A stretch of DNA of 64,000 bases from Favolaschia claudopus (Eukaryota > Basidiomycota > Agaricomycetes > Agaricales > Mycenaceae). Below the pieces are notes generated by a model. It ran no database searches, was not told where the DNA came from, and saw nothing but the letters and a program-made list of their open reading frames with translations. Location of the stretch: NCBI GenBank assembly GCA_037176885.1, contig JAWWNJ010000002.1, positions 2,852,001-2,916,000 of the forward strand, read 5' to 3'. Made by a program: the position numbers and the translations under genes. How positions within the stretch are numbered: position 1 is the stretch's first letter; each line of letters starts with the position of its first letter. Positions 55,330 through 64,000 of this stretch are shown here, in pieces.

Positions 55330-56330
55330 AGGGCACGGTCAGCGGCGGCCGCCGGCGGTTTTCGTTGGCTGGCGGCAGCCAAGGGATATCATCAATCATC
55401 AAGCTTAGCTAACGTGTTCCGGCGAACAACCCGGCAGATCCATCGGCATTCGTTGGCTCTTGCCGGTTCTTGCTGGTATTCCCTGCTATACCTCATTTCA
55501 GTAGTTTCTTGCTTTGGCATTTCAACTAAACGTGCTTTCTCATTCAGAAACATGTTCCCCGTCGTTATTCACCTTTCCGCCGTGAATGTAACTTTGTAAG
55601 TGGCCAGGAATTCGCTGAAATGACAATATTAATTGTTTTCACTCAACAAATAACAAAAAATTAGTCTGGGTTCTACAACATCAATTTCACGCCACAAATA
55701 TGTTTGCGCACACAAATGCAATGGCCAAAATACCCTACTACTGTACTGCTGCCTCAGCACAGCGTCAACAATATTAATGAGGGCAGAGACCGGCGGACAC
55801 CGCTGGTTTTGGAGTTGGTTAAAGTCCGCCGGCCTCCACTGGTTTCATCACTTGAGCAAGAACCACCGGCTGCCGTCGGTTCTGACATAACTTACTTGAG
55901 TATGTGAAGTAACTTCAGGTTGCATGTTAGTTCTCGATGTTTTGCTTATTTCCAGCACTAAATTTCATAGTCAAGTATATACTGAGAGTCTACTAGCAGA
56001 GTCGTGGTGTAGGAGCAGACTCCAATTTTAGGTGAAGTCCAGCGAAGTCCGGCGGCGGTCGCTGGATTTGTTTGCATGGAAAACCAGTGGAGACCGGCAG
56101 TTTTGCACCACATATCTGATAAGCTTTTATAATATTATCCGGTGGAGACCAGCGGCTGCCGTTGGCCCTCACTTGCGCAACAACCAACGAGGTCCAGCGG
56201 TAGTCGGCGGTGTGCGCTGAACTTCATGCCCGCAAAAGGCAATTGTTGGCAACTGATGGATGTGATGCTGGGGACCGGCGTCAATCAGTGGCGGGTGGCG
56301 GCCCGGCTGACCTCGGGTTTTCCGGGCGTA
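55330..56330. repeat. Cluster of short GC-rich hairpin motifs
   Basis: At least seven imperfect palindromes built around CCGGCGG/CCGCCGG lie in about 1 kb of otherwise AT-rich DNA. Clear examples are 55367-55380 (GGCTG..CAGCC), 55416-55427 (GTTC..GAAC), 55789-55807 (ACCGGCGG..CCGCTGGT), 55859-55883 (AGAACC..GGTTCT) and 56039-56065 (CCAGCG..CGCTGG). The outer edges GGTCAGCGGCGGCCGCC (about 55337) and GGCGGCCCGGCTGACC (about 56298) are themselves roughly inverted, so this could be a hairpin-rich miniature element. No protein is encoded. Confidence 0.5.
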
Positions 56331-56489
56331 TTACTGCACATCACTCAAACATATTTAAGGCGTTTGCCGAGAGTCGGCATTCCCGGCAGGCGCCGAACTT
56401 GAGTCCATTTCAGAGAAGTAGGCGTAAAACGGTAAGATAGAACCCGTATTTCGAACTTTACATTCAAGCTACATGTATCCTTCAAACTA

Positions 56490-57429
56490 ACCAACTATTA
56501 TTCAGAAAGTAAGAAGCTCAGGGCTCAATCTGAATATAATGTAAGCACCAAATCAGCAATACAAGTTGGAAAACTCACTCGTTCGCTGTCGGACCTTCCG
56601 TTCCCGGGTTGTAGAGACGGTGTCAGAGTCCTCAAGAACGTTTTTGAGGTCGAACGGCGTGTCGGTATGCGACTCAGAGCGCGTATCAAAATCTAGACAA
56701 CAGCATTTATAAAAAAAAATTCACAGACGGAACGTACAAAAACACACCTGTATTGGAATTATAATCCGTCTCGGTGTCGGAATCATTGGACGAGAAGTCT
56801 AGTTGAAAATGAGCCCCAATAAAAAATATAGGGTAGCTCAATCACCTGTACGACAATCTTCGCTGGACATGTCCATCTCGGAAGCCGTTGAAAATTCAGA
56901 GACATCGTTGTGTAGATTGGAGGCATCAGAACCATGAATAAGTAAAGAACATGAACCGACGTACTTTCGAACCGTGCACCCTCAATATCCTCCGGCTCCG
57001 AGTCTCTACAATCTCCCGCTTGCCTTCCTGCAGAATCCGAGTCTTGACGACAGGTGTATCTGAGTCGATAACCTTCGGCCCGGGGGAAGGGCCGTATTTG
57101 ACGCGTCATTGACGCGCCAGAATCGTTGGGCTCAAGTTTGACGCGTGGTGGAGGTGAAGTTGACGGCTGTTGAGTGTTTTTGATGCCAGAAAAGTCGGTA
57201 CGAGCAAGTTGAAAAGCGCGGAGCTGGCCAGGATCAATCCAAGTATCACTGATGAATAGGTGAGGGTTGTCGGAGATGAACGATGGGAGGAAGATCTGAA
57301 CGCGCAGGCGCAACAACGTACTAAACGATACATACCAGGCTTCGAAACGCCGTGACAGTTCCCATTGGCAGGCTGTCAATCAGCGTTTGGTCCTCGGGTG
57401 AACGCGTCGGGACCATCGCGGGCGGCGGC
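56490..57429 (-). pseudogene. Gene remnant inside element C, acidic disordered product
   Basis: From about 57411 the frame reads MVPTRSPEDQTLIDSLPMGT, then across a 40-nt intron IFLPSFISDNPHLFISDTWI and FQLARTDFSGIKNTQQP, followed by PPPRVKLEPNDSG. Further left, short exons give NDSDTETDYNSNT and DFDTRSESHTDTPFDLKNVL ending in a basic stretch. The part around 57000-57070 reads better in a second frame (KVIDSDTPVVKTRILQEGKR), which hints at a frameshift. It may be the disordered N-terminus of a transposase whose remainder was lost. No family is recognised. Confidence 0.4.
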
Positions 57430-57677
57430 GGTGCGTCGAGATGCTGGACGCGTCGGTGAAAGGGCGGGAGCTTGGGAGCAGGTGGGGGTGCGAAAGGAAA
57501 AGGTATCGAAGTGTTTGGCCATGTTGCGCAGTTGGTCAGCCGCAGATTGATGCGACTCGGCGGCAAAAACTCAAATGGAAGTGTGTCGCGCTTCAATCAA
57601 ACGCGACACAGGTGTCGCATCTGTTCCCAGTGTGTCGAATCTAAAGTGTGTCGCTCGCGCGCATCTGGTATATACTC

Positions 57678-57688
57678 CGCAGTGCGCG
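57678..57688. repeat. Candidate right target-site duplication of element C (CGCAGTGCGCG)
   Basis: Direct copy of 46465-46475. Confidence 0.45.
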
Positions 57689-59499
57689 TTCGTTTGATAC
57701 AATGCCCGAAAGTGAAGCGCGGATGATGACGGAGCTGCTTGCCGTCATGCTTCGGCAAATGCCAGAACAACAAACATAAACAAAATCAACTTGGTTGAAC
57801 TCAATGAATCAAGAACTAACAATCCGTTAAGATCAGTTCTGTCTCGGTAACCCAGACGTTCCGGTGCGATCCGCCTGACAGCGGAGTTTCAAAACAGCAC
57901 GCAGGGCAAGGAGCGGCAAGGAGACTTTAACTTGACTCGTAGAACCATGCGGTTCAGCCAAAAAATACTCTAAGCAAGCCTTCGACAAGGATAACCCTCC
58001 ATGCAACTTGAAAGCCAAAGTTTGACCCCTCGTCAAATTCCAGTTGACTATAATGAATTTTTTGTTCCACACCCAGATGCACCAAGTCCGCGATTATGGA
58101 CGGACAGTGACGTTGCATATACATACCCAATTCGGATGTAGTCCGTCTCTGGAGAATATGATGGATCCATCATTTCTCTATCAATTCTCTGGAGAGCTCT
58201 CTGGAGAATTGATCCCAGCGGGCTCGAACTTCTGAACGAATCTCAACCTGAACGTCATCACTTCAAATACGCCAATTTGTGGTGTATCTCTGCTCAGACT
58301 GCTGCGCGCTCTGTTGCTTCATTCTCTGGCAACGCCGAAGTTGGTGACATGCAAAACCCGAACGCCATTTGGACTCGTCACTCAAGACGACGACTCGGAG
58401 TACGCTGAAACTCGAAGAGTGCAACGGGTATACTTTCAAGACCCTTTCAAGAAACGGCCACTTCCGAGTAATCGAATTCAATTCTGCATTCAAAGTAGGC
58501 CAAGGCTGGTTACGAGCTTACATTCAAACGCCTGACAACAAGCCTTGAATAAGTCGAAGCGCCTTTTTCTCAGATCTTCAAGGAAAGTCTAGTCCGGGGG
58601 CCTATGTCCTTCTTCTCATCAAGAATTTACCGACAGATAGGCTCAGATAGCACCCCACCTCCATGATTTCAATTGAATCCGTCGAGGAGATTGTCAAGGT
58701 CTCCGCAATCCCTGACACCGACATCGAACTCCCCTCAAATTCACAGTGTTTCCAACTCCAACTTCAACTCAACTTCTCCGTCGATTCCATGTGCAACACC
58801 GTCGAACGTTGCCTGTCCAAATTTATTGCCATTTCCCATGTAATCATTATCCAGTTCTTTGATATTTCTTCTGCCTGCGGGACCGCACTTGACACAACGG
58901 CCAGATCCACATGCCTGCGGCGCGGAAAAATTGGTACATTCTCGCCACACTTCGACTTCGACATCCAGTTCGGGAGTCGTACTCTGAGCCCGAGGTGACT
59001 CGGAGAAAACCAGACCGGCGCTGGTGACTCTTACACCGTGACATTGAGCTGAGTCGACCCCATTCATCGGCGTCGGCGTCGGCGGCCAAAGCATTTTGGC
59101 CTAGGACCAATGACTATCGAAGCCATGACATTCGAGATCAGTGAGACACTTCGAGAGCCTCGTGAAGTCATCAGTCTGACAGTGGAAGCGCTTGGCATAC
59201 AAGCTCACCACTCGTGTAAATGAACACCGAGAAAGATCGCTCAGATTCGCGGGAAACATGAAGTGAGTTCAACGTGCCAGCAGCGAACTCACTGAGGTAA
59301 CATATATATGTCATACATGGTACTTACATTAGCGCGGTAGTCAGACAGATACAAATAAGTAGGTGTGGTGTCTATACTGTACAGCGACTGAGACCGGAGA
59401 CCTTGACGTCAAACAAGAGGTCACGAGTTGCAATCGGGGAGCGCACACCATGTCGAGCATAAGCAAGTCATGGAAATACAGGCGAGCGAGAATTGGTAA
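57689..59499. other. Long stretch without a confident gene
   Basis: About 1.8 kb. Frames of 79 codons (57833-58072, minus), 111 codons (58663-58998, plus) and 117 codons (58741-59094, minus) show no domain. The last two overlap each other. The motif CTCTGGAGA recurs three times at 58147-58205. I cannot call a gene. Confidence 0.4.
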
Positions 59500-60681
59500 T
59501 CATGGATCGGGTTCGAACACTCTTCCATTCCGAACCTGCACCTCTAGAATATCTGCAGTCTCCAAGATGAGCGGCGGAATCGTTGTCTTGTATAGCGCCG
59601 GATGCACTCGACCATCCGAGTCGCCATCTGCCTCTACCTCAGCGTCATACCACCAGCACCCTCGCGCCTCCATCTCCAGTCGATAGAGCCCATCAGCCAA
59701 ACCGTTCACCAGATGCTGGATCTCGACCTGCATCACCTTCGGCTCTGCCGGGTGAAGCGGTACGAGCCAGTCCATCTTTGGAGGCCTCGGCGCCGGCGAG
59801 TTGTTCAATGAGCAGACTGGACGTTTGTTGCCTCGGACAACTGCCCCACTTGCCACGTCCACGATCCGAAGGGACGATGTCGGAGGCTTTGGTGAGTCCC
59901 CGTCAATAATCCGAGACAGGGAGTCGTCAAAGGTGTCGGAAACGGGCTGGGAAGAGCCCCAAGGAATTAGGAAAGACTGTCTGTCGCGGGTTTGGACCAG
60001 CACAGTTCTGTCACCGATATTCGTGGTAGAGACGTCGAGCAACACTTGACCGTTGGACGGAGTGACGAGACGCATCCCCATCTTCACCCGCGGCGGCCAG
60101 GGCAAGGCCGACACGCAAGTGAACGTAGCGTTACCAGCCGTGGATTTGCTGTTGACAAGTTTCGCGTTCTCGGATTGCGTCCGGACTACACCTCCGTCAC
60201 CGTCGACAACTTCTGGGCGGTCGCCATATGCCCACCATCGTACGCCGAGGTCCTCACTGGCAAGCTTGACAGTATACCTCTTCCCCGGCTTCAGAATCGA
60301 TGCCAGCGGACTGTCGGCCTCGATAGGAAACAAGTACTCCACAAACGACTCCCTCCAATGCCTTGTACGGTTGATTGGAGAGGGAAGCGACAAGTAGTGA
60401 GCATCATGGGCTGGAACGTCCTCGAGGCGGCTGAGATCGACGTCGATGAAGCGACGAATGTCCGATGGGTCTCGTTCGTGTATCATAAGCAGCCCATTCG
60501 CGAGCGCGAACGGTACATCCAGCGCAGAGCCAGCAATGTCGAGGACCAGAGGTCGTGGATCAGTATCCACTGAAGACCGGCGACAGAGGCCGAAGACGAT
60601 ACTGAACGGCAGACGCCCAGACGAATCGAAGACCTCATAGCGACTATGGATCTGTGTTTGGATCGCCAGTGGGGTCGCCAT
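59500..60681 (-). CDS. Unknown fungal protein
   Basis: Single exon. The start is best placed at ATG 60681 (MATPLAIQTQIHSRYEVFDS), giving 393 residues; an upstream in-frame ATG at 60786 would add an unlikely 35-residue leader. The sequence is soluble and beta-rich with no signal peptide. RLPFSIVFGLCRRS, ALDVPFALANGLLMI, FVEYLFPIEADSPLAS, DLGVRWWAYGDRPEV and CWWYDAEVEADGDS are the most conserved-looking segments. I recognise no family and propose no function. It is divergent from the M35-type metallopeptidase with a 518-bp shared upstream region. Confidence 0.75.
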   Translation of the reverse strand: MATPLAIQTQIHSRYEVFDSSGRLPFSIVFGLCRRSSVDTDPRPLVLDIAGSALDVPFALANGLLMIHERDPSDIRRFIDVDLSRLEDVPAHDAHYLSLPSPINRTRHWRESFVEYLFPIEADSPLASILKPGKRYTVKLASEDLGVRWWAYGDRPEVVDGDGGVVRTQSENAKLVNSKSTAGNATFTCVSALPWPPRVKMGMRLVTPSNGQVLLDVSTTNIGDRTVLVQTRDRQSFLIPWGSSQPVSDTFDDSLSRIIDGDSPKPPTSSLRIVDVASGAVVRGNKRPVCSLNNSPAPRPPKMDWLVPLHPAEPKVMQVEIQHLVNGLADGLYRLEMEARGCWWYDAEVEADGDSDGRVHPALYKTTIPPLILETADILEVQVRNGRVFEPDP

Positions 60682-61199
60682 AGCGGTTGATGGCAGCAGA
60701 TCAGGATAAAGGGTAATTATAATAGATGAGTAGTCGATTGCTGGTCGAGTATAAATGGGCATCCGGGTATGACGCACACTGAACAACAGCTATACCTGTG
60801 CAGTGGGAGCCGATGCTCCAATTGCCGAGATTTTACAGCGTCGGCGCCGTGTGTGGGCTGCTATGAATGGTGTGTGGCCTGCTATGAATGAGCATCCGGG
60901 TGTGGCGCACGCATAGTGTTTTGCCTGTATCGTCGGATAGATTGCTACAAGACTGAATTAGTTGTCTCGACTTCCTACAAGCGTCTGCTTGGCTCTCTCA
61001 AACGCGTCCAGGTCGCAGTTTACTTCATAGCTCGAACAAAGTAGCGAGGATAGAGATCCGACTGTATGAGAGTCAAGTAAGCGGCTTGGGAGGTATAAAG
61101 GCAGCGACTACCCACTCTCATTTGCAGTTTCACAGCAGCCCTCGGACCATCCCTTCGATACCTCCGCAACGAGTCCACCCATATTCACCTTGCCCCAAC
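60682..61199. promoter_or_regulatory. Divergent promoter region
   Basis: Spacer between the unknown gene and the metallopeptidase. A repeated GTGTGGCNNNCTATGAATG pair occurs at 60850-60890 and GCATCCGGGT occurs twice (60760, 60892), suggesting a short local duplication. Confidence 0.4.
61094..61100 (+). promoter_or_regulatory. TATA-like box upstream of the metallopeptidase
   Basis: TATAAAG lies 106 bp upstream of the ATG at 61200, in a suitable position for a core promoter. Confidence 0.45.
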
Positions 61200-62140
61200 A
61201 TGACGCTGTCGACAATTGTGCTCCTTGCATTCGTAGGAGCACTCGCAGACGCAAATCCGCTGCTCAACGAACCCTCTCGTGTCGCGCGCCGGAGCCCTCC
61301 AGCGCCATCGGCCTACCCTCTCGACACTCCTTGCGGCCACGAATGGCAGTATCTAAACTTCAACCCCGACGACGATACCGACAAGGGACATCTCGAAGCC
61401 CTGCATGGTGTTATATGCAGTGGAGAGATGCGTGCCCTCTCGAGCAACGGACAAGTGTCAGCAAAAGCGGGCGATGCAGTCTATCAGCGCTATTTCCCTC
61501 TCAGCGAGGACGACGAAGACACGCAGGACAAAGTTTCTTCTGTCTTTGCGCTGATTGCGGGGACAAGTAGCACGGATGGCATGATTGGGGCGGTCGTGGC
61601 CGGAATGGTCGTAGACAATCTGGGTGAGGAGCCTCGTTTTGAGTGGGATTTTGTTGACGCTTTATGTCGGTCCAAGATTTTAGCGAAGACAACGGTTGTG
61701 ACACCCCCGAATCGGACACCCTCGGCTACACGGACACCGACACCCGAGTCGACAATCGCGAAAAAATCCACTTCTGCGAGGCAGCATACGCGTTGCCCAG
61801 CACCGCCAATCTCGACTGCAGCACATTGGACCCATTCCCGAGCGAGAAGATGGACTCCTTTTCGCGCGTCGTGCTGCACGAGATGACACACTACAGCACC
61901 GTTGGGCCAGCGTCGGAGTTGGAAGCACAAATCGTTGACGTGAAAAACAGCGATGGCGAATTTGCATACGGCGAACCTCGTGTCCATGGTCTTATCGACC
62001 CCGCCCAAGACGACCAACCTGGATTGCCAGAAATCAATGCGGATAGTTATGCGTGGCTCGGACTGGATGCTTTTGTCAGTCGGATTTGCGACCTCACTGA
62101 CCCGGCGGGTTTCTTCACCCAGAATCCCCCGCCGTATTGA
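61200..62140 (+). CDS. Secreted M35-type zinc metallopeptidase
   Basis: Two exons (61200-61623, 61677-62140) give 295 residues. MTLSTIVLLAFVGALADA is a signal peptide. The zinc site VVLHEMTHYS supplies HExxH. The downstream IDPAQDD...INADSYAWLGLDAF is the aspartate-containing region (the aspzincin GTxxxxDxxYG/NADSY type) of the deuterolysin/peptidyl-Lys metallopeptidase families. EKIHFCEAAYALP and LDCSTLDPFPSEKMDSF match the segment before the active site in basidiomycete relatives. An acidic propeptide-like region lies between. It probably degrades extracellular protein. Start chosen for the signal peptide rather than the upstream ATG 61086. Confidence 0.85.
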
Positions 62141-62585
62141 TGCGAAATATTGGACATTCGGACTTATTGCGTATTTGCTGCTCCATGTATTGACCATTTT
62201 GAGTATTGCAATTTAAAGCGTGTAACCTGTTAACTGGCAGTCTGCTTGCGCCGACTCCGGATGCTTTCTGTACCTTGCCCGCTGACAGGCGTACTTCCGC
62301 GCTATAGAGATCGTAGCCGTTCAGCACTCTTGGGGGCTGAGGGCCGCAGAGCTCACTTACTGACGTTCAACGTATTTATTCTTGGTGCTAGTGCTGGTAA
62401 AGTCCGATCTGGTATGGCGGATAATTTGGTGCATTTCCGCAGGCTTCCGCAGGGTATTGGAGGAGTAAGAACCTGAGCTTGTCTAAGATATCCGTTTCGA
62501 CTCCGCTAGGCTCCTGTAAGGACAGAGCCAAAAGTGAGTTGGACAATTGGCGCAGGTGAGCTATAGACATGCTGTAAGTAGCCTC
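62141..62585. other. Spacer between the metallopeptidase and the retroelement
   Basis: About 445 bp with only short frames. It separates host sequence from the 3' end of the Ngaro-like element; nothing else is seen. Confidence 0.4.
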
Positions 62586-62673
62586 CTAACCGGCTCGCTC
62601 CGCAAGGGACGCAGTAGATAGCAGAATGCAGCCGCGACGCCGAGCGCGGTCGGCGTCGGACCCAACGTGTATT
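62586..62673 (-). repeat. 88-bp direct repeat, outer copy (B2)
   Basis: Identical to 63020-63107. It begins CTAACCGGCTCGC and ends with CAACGTGTATT on the plus strand. It marks the probable 3' terminus of the retroelement. Confidence 0.85.
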
Positions 62674-63019
62674 ATTAGGGAGAGGAGGGCGGGTAAAAGA
62701 TGAGCTCGTGCACTATTGTACAGATAATCAGAAAGAGAGAAGAGAAAGAATCTAACGCGACGCACCTAGCGGACAGAGTAGTCAGGAAGAGAGAAGAGCT
62801 AAAGAGCTCCTGTCTCGCACCGGACTATCTGCCGCTAGGGGTCGGCATCCACACGCGCTGAGCGAACCGCTGAAAATGGATGTGGACTACATTTCCAGGA
62901 ATACGGCAAACTCGCTGCTTCGCGCTCGAGGAGCTAGCCCCAGCACAGCGAGTTTGCGAGTGCACTCGCTGGATCTACACGAACCTGTTAGACTTGAGTA
63001 AACAACTGTTTAAACTCGA

Positions 63020-63107
63020 CTAACCGGCTCGCTCCGCAAGGGACGCAGTAGATAGCAGAATGCAGCCGCGACGCCGAGCGCGGTCGGCGTCGGACCCAAC
63101 GTGTATT
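63020..63107 (-). repeat. 88-bp direct repeat, inner copy (B1)
   Basis: Perfect copy of 62586-62673, 434 bp away in the same orientation, lying between the recombinase stop and the unique A2 segment. Confidence 0.85.
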
Positions 63108-63231
63108 TCGGTCGCGGACGGCTAGATGGCTAAAGAGATGTTTTTTGGTTTTGATTTTTATTTGCCAGGAATGATGGATGAGAAGCGACCGAATGAACGA
63201 CGATGAGATGAGGGTATGAAGTAGGACACTG

Positions 63232-64000
63232 TCAAGGGGCGGGCGCAAAGGCCGGGCGGCCTTGAATCATGGCCTGCAGAAGAATGGGATTCTTCCGAAT
63301 ATAGATCGAGAACGCTGACGAAGCCCAGCGCCCCGCGGCTTGGATGATGTGTGGCAAGGCGCCAGTCTCGGCAAGGCGAGTAGCTCCACCAGCGCGCATC
63401 GACTGACCCGCAATTTGTGAGGTGACAGGAAAGAAACCTCGCAGTCTCTTGATGAACCAGGACCGAGTGGGCACCGAACCATTAGTGCGCAACCAGAGCT
63501 GAGGGTGTAGAGGGAAGCGGGCATCTCGAGAAGCGATGTACGACTTGAAATGTGCCAAGGGATCATACGGTTCCGTAGGTAGAGCTTGGATAATGATGGT
63601 GTTACCCTCAAAGAAGGCATCCGCCTTATGCGAAGGAAGGAAAAAGGAGTATTGCGAGTCCTCCAGTGAAACAGATAGCCGCTGGGTGACTTTACGAGGA
63701 TTCCGCAACTTTGGATTGTCGGGATAAGTCATTTCGCCGAGCCGCAGGAGAGCGAAAAAACCAGATAGGATGATGGCGGTGAAGAGAAGGTCGTCATGAG
63801 TAGACAGACCGTTAGCGAGACGTCGAGCGAGGTCGTCGGTAACAGCCTGGAGGTTGTTGATTGTCAATGGCCTTTTCCGGATGGTGGCTGTACCCCTCAT
63901 CCTCTTGCATCCTGCCAGCGTCCTCGACACAAGCCTCGACTTCCTGTTCGTGCGGACATCGGGGAAGAACTCCTCCAGCTGATTACAAATACCAGAGAGG
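63232..64000 (-). CDS. Tyrosine recombinase (partial, 5' end outside window)
   Basis: The frame is open from the stop at 63234-63232 to the right edge (256 codons), so the N-terminus is missing. ICNQLEEFFPDVRTNRKS and VSRTLAGCKRMRGT are typical of the core-binding region. LLFTAIILSGFFALLRLGEM opens the catalytic domain. The C-terminal box reads GQSMRAGGATRLAETG, AAGRWASSAFSIYIRKNP: the Arg, the GRW Trp and the nucleophile Tyr are present, while the usual GHS/GHSLR His is Gln. This family joins circular cDNA into the host genome in DIRS/Ngaro elements. Confidence 0.85.
   Translation of the reverse strand, partial: LSGICNQLEEFFPDVRTNRKSRLVSRTLAGCKRMRGTATIRKRPLTINNLQAVTDDLARRLANGLSTHDDLLFTAIILSGFFALLRLGEMTYPDNPKLRNPRKVTQRLSVSLEDSQYSFFLPSHKADAFFEGNTIIIQALPTEPYDPLAHFKSYIASRDARFPLHPQLWLRTNGSVPTRSWFIKRLRGFFPVTSQIAGQSMRAGGATRLAETGALPHIIQAAGRWASSAFSIYIRKNPILLQAMIQGRPAFAPAP

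Larger units (their letters stand above)
46476..57677. mobile_element. Element C: older DNA transposon hosting elements A and B
   Basis: Both ends carry ACCAGATGCG in inverted orientation (46482-46491 and 57660-57669) a few bases inside the 11-bp direct repeat CGCAGTGCGCG. Both subterminal regions are filled with TGCGACAC/GTGTCGCA motifs (46487-46555 and 55265-55310 on the left side of the original element; 57540-57660 on the right). With A removed, C is about 2.5 kb. It carries a minus-strand gene remnant near its right end and a hairpin-rich stretch. The terminal sequences are imperfect (6-bp versus 8-bp gap to the direct repeat), so the exact ends are uncertain. C cannot be placed in a superfamily by eye. 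Confidence 0.5.
62586..64000 (-). mobile_element. 3' end of a Ngaro/DIRS-like tyrosine-recombinase retrotransposon (continues off the window)
   Basis: A tyrosine-recombinase frame (63232 to the right edge, minus) is followed downstream by an 88-bp sequence (63107-63020), 346 bp of unique DNA (63019-62674) and a perfect second copy of the 88 bp (62673-62586). A B1-A2-B2 layout like this is the 'split direct repeat' end of Ngaro elements. The matching A1 copy of the 346 bp is expected at the 5' end beyond 64000, together with reverse transcriptase and RNase H. Confidence 0.65.

Noticed and set aside
61490..62197. 235-codon minus-strand frame
   Set aside because: Antisense shadow of the M35-type metallopeptidase, whose signal peptide, HEMTH site and intron define the real gene.
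1..64000. CRISPR array, bacterial operons or rRNA genes
   Set aside because: No regularly spaced repeats and no rRNA-like sequence; gene structure is eukaryotic throughout.

Overview
The window is nuclear DNA of a mushroom-forming basidiomycete (Agaricomycetes). The signs are dense intron-rich genes with introns of about 50 nt, several F-box-like proteins, a DUF6533-type seven-helix protein, an HNH-family pair, an M35 metallopeptidase, and basidiomycete-type DNA transposons and tyrosine-recombinase retroelements. No species can be named from the sequence alone.

Positions 1-26,300 hold ordinary chromosomal genes: a partial unknown gene, an F-box-like gene, a small membrane protein, the K+/H+ antiporter KHA1, the spliceosome factor BUD31, a GNAT acetyltransferase, a head-to-head HNH-family pair (one copy apparently broken), a Zn2Cys6 regulator with a 6-nt microexon, a tandemly repeated gene interrupted by one stop codon, complex I subunit NDUFA8, a membrane-anchored histidine acid phosphatase, a small gene whose first coding exon is only the ATG, a divergent pair of paralogous F-box genes, and complex I assembly factor NDUFAF3. 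Positions 27,000-46,432 continue with a cytochrome P450, a DUF6533 protein, two more F-box-like genes, a beta-lactamase-fold serine hydrolase, a zinc-knuckle-like protein, the chromatin reader YAF9, the ribosome-biogenesis factor NOP14 and a mitochondrial alpha/beta hydrolase (IMO32/ABHD11 type).

The most unusual part is 46,476-57,677, where three DNA transposons appear to be nested. Element B (48,492-55,211; 8-bp target duplication GGGTTCCC) carries an apparently intact multi-exon transposase-like gene. It lies inside the right terminal inverted repeat of element A (46,566-55,255; 9-bp duplication CACTTTCGA; 248-bp inverted repeats that match base for base once B is removed). Element A carries only the N-terminal parts of two convergent genes, one of them RecQ-helicase-like. 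Element A in turn lies in the end of an older element C (about 46,476-57,677; candidate 11-bp duplication CGCAGTGCGCG). The stack begins 44 bp upstream of the IMO32 start codon.

To the right are a gene of unknown function, a secreted M35-type metallopeptidase, and the 3' end of a Ngaro/DIRS-like retrotransposon. That retrotransposon has a tyrosine recombinase running off the window and an 88-bp split direct repeat behind it. Functional threads are mitochondrial complex I (NDUFA8, NDUFAF3), RNA and ribosome processing (BUD31, NOP14), chromatin (YAF9) and secreted hydrolysis (phosphatase, metallopeptidase, beta-lactamase-like hydrolase). Gene models were spliced by eye. Those whose exon lengths were added up (BUD31, HNH gene, NDUFA8, NDUFAF3, the ATG-exon gene, YAF9, IMO32, M35) each sum to a multiple of three.
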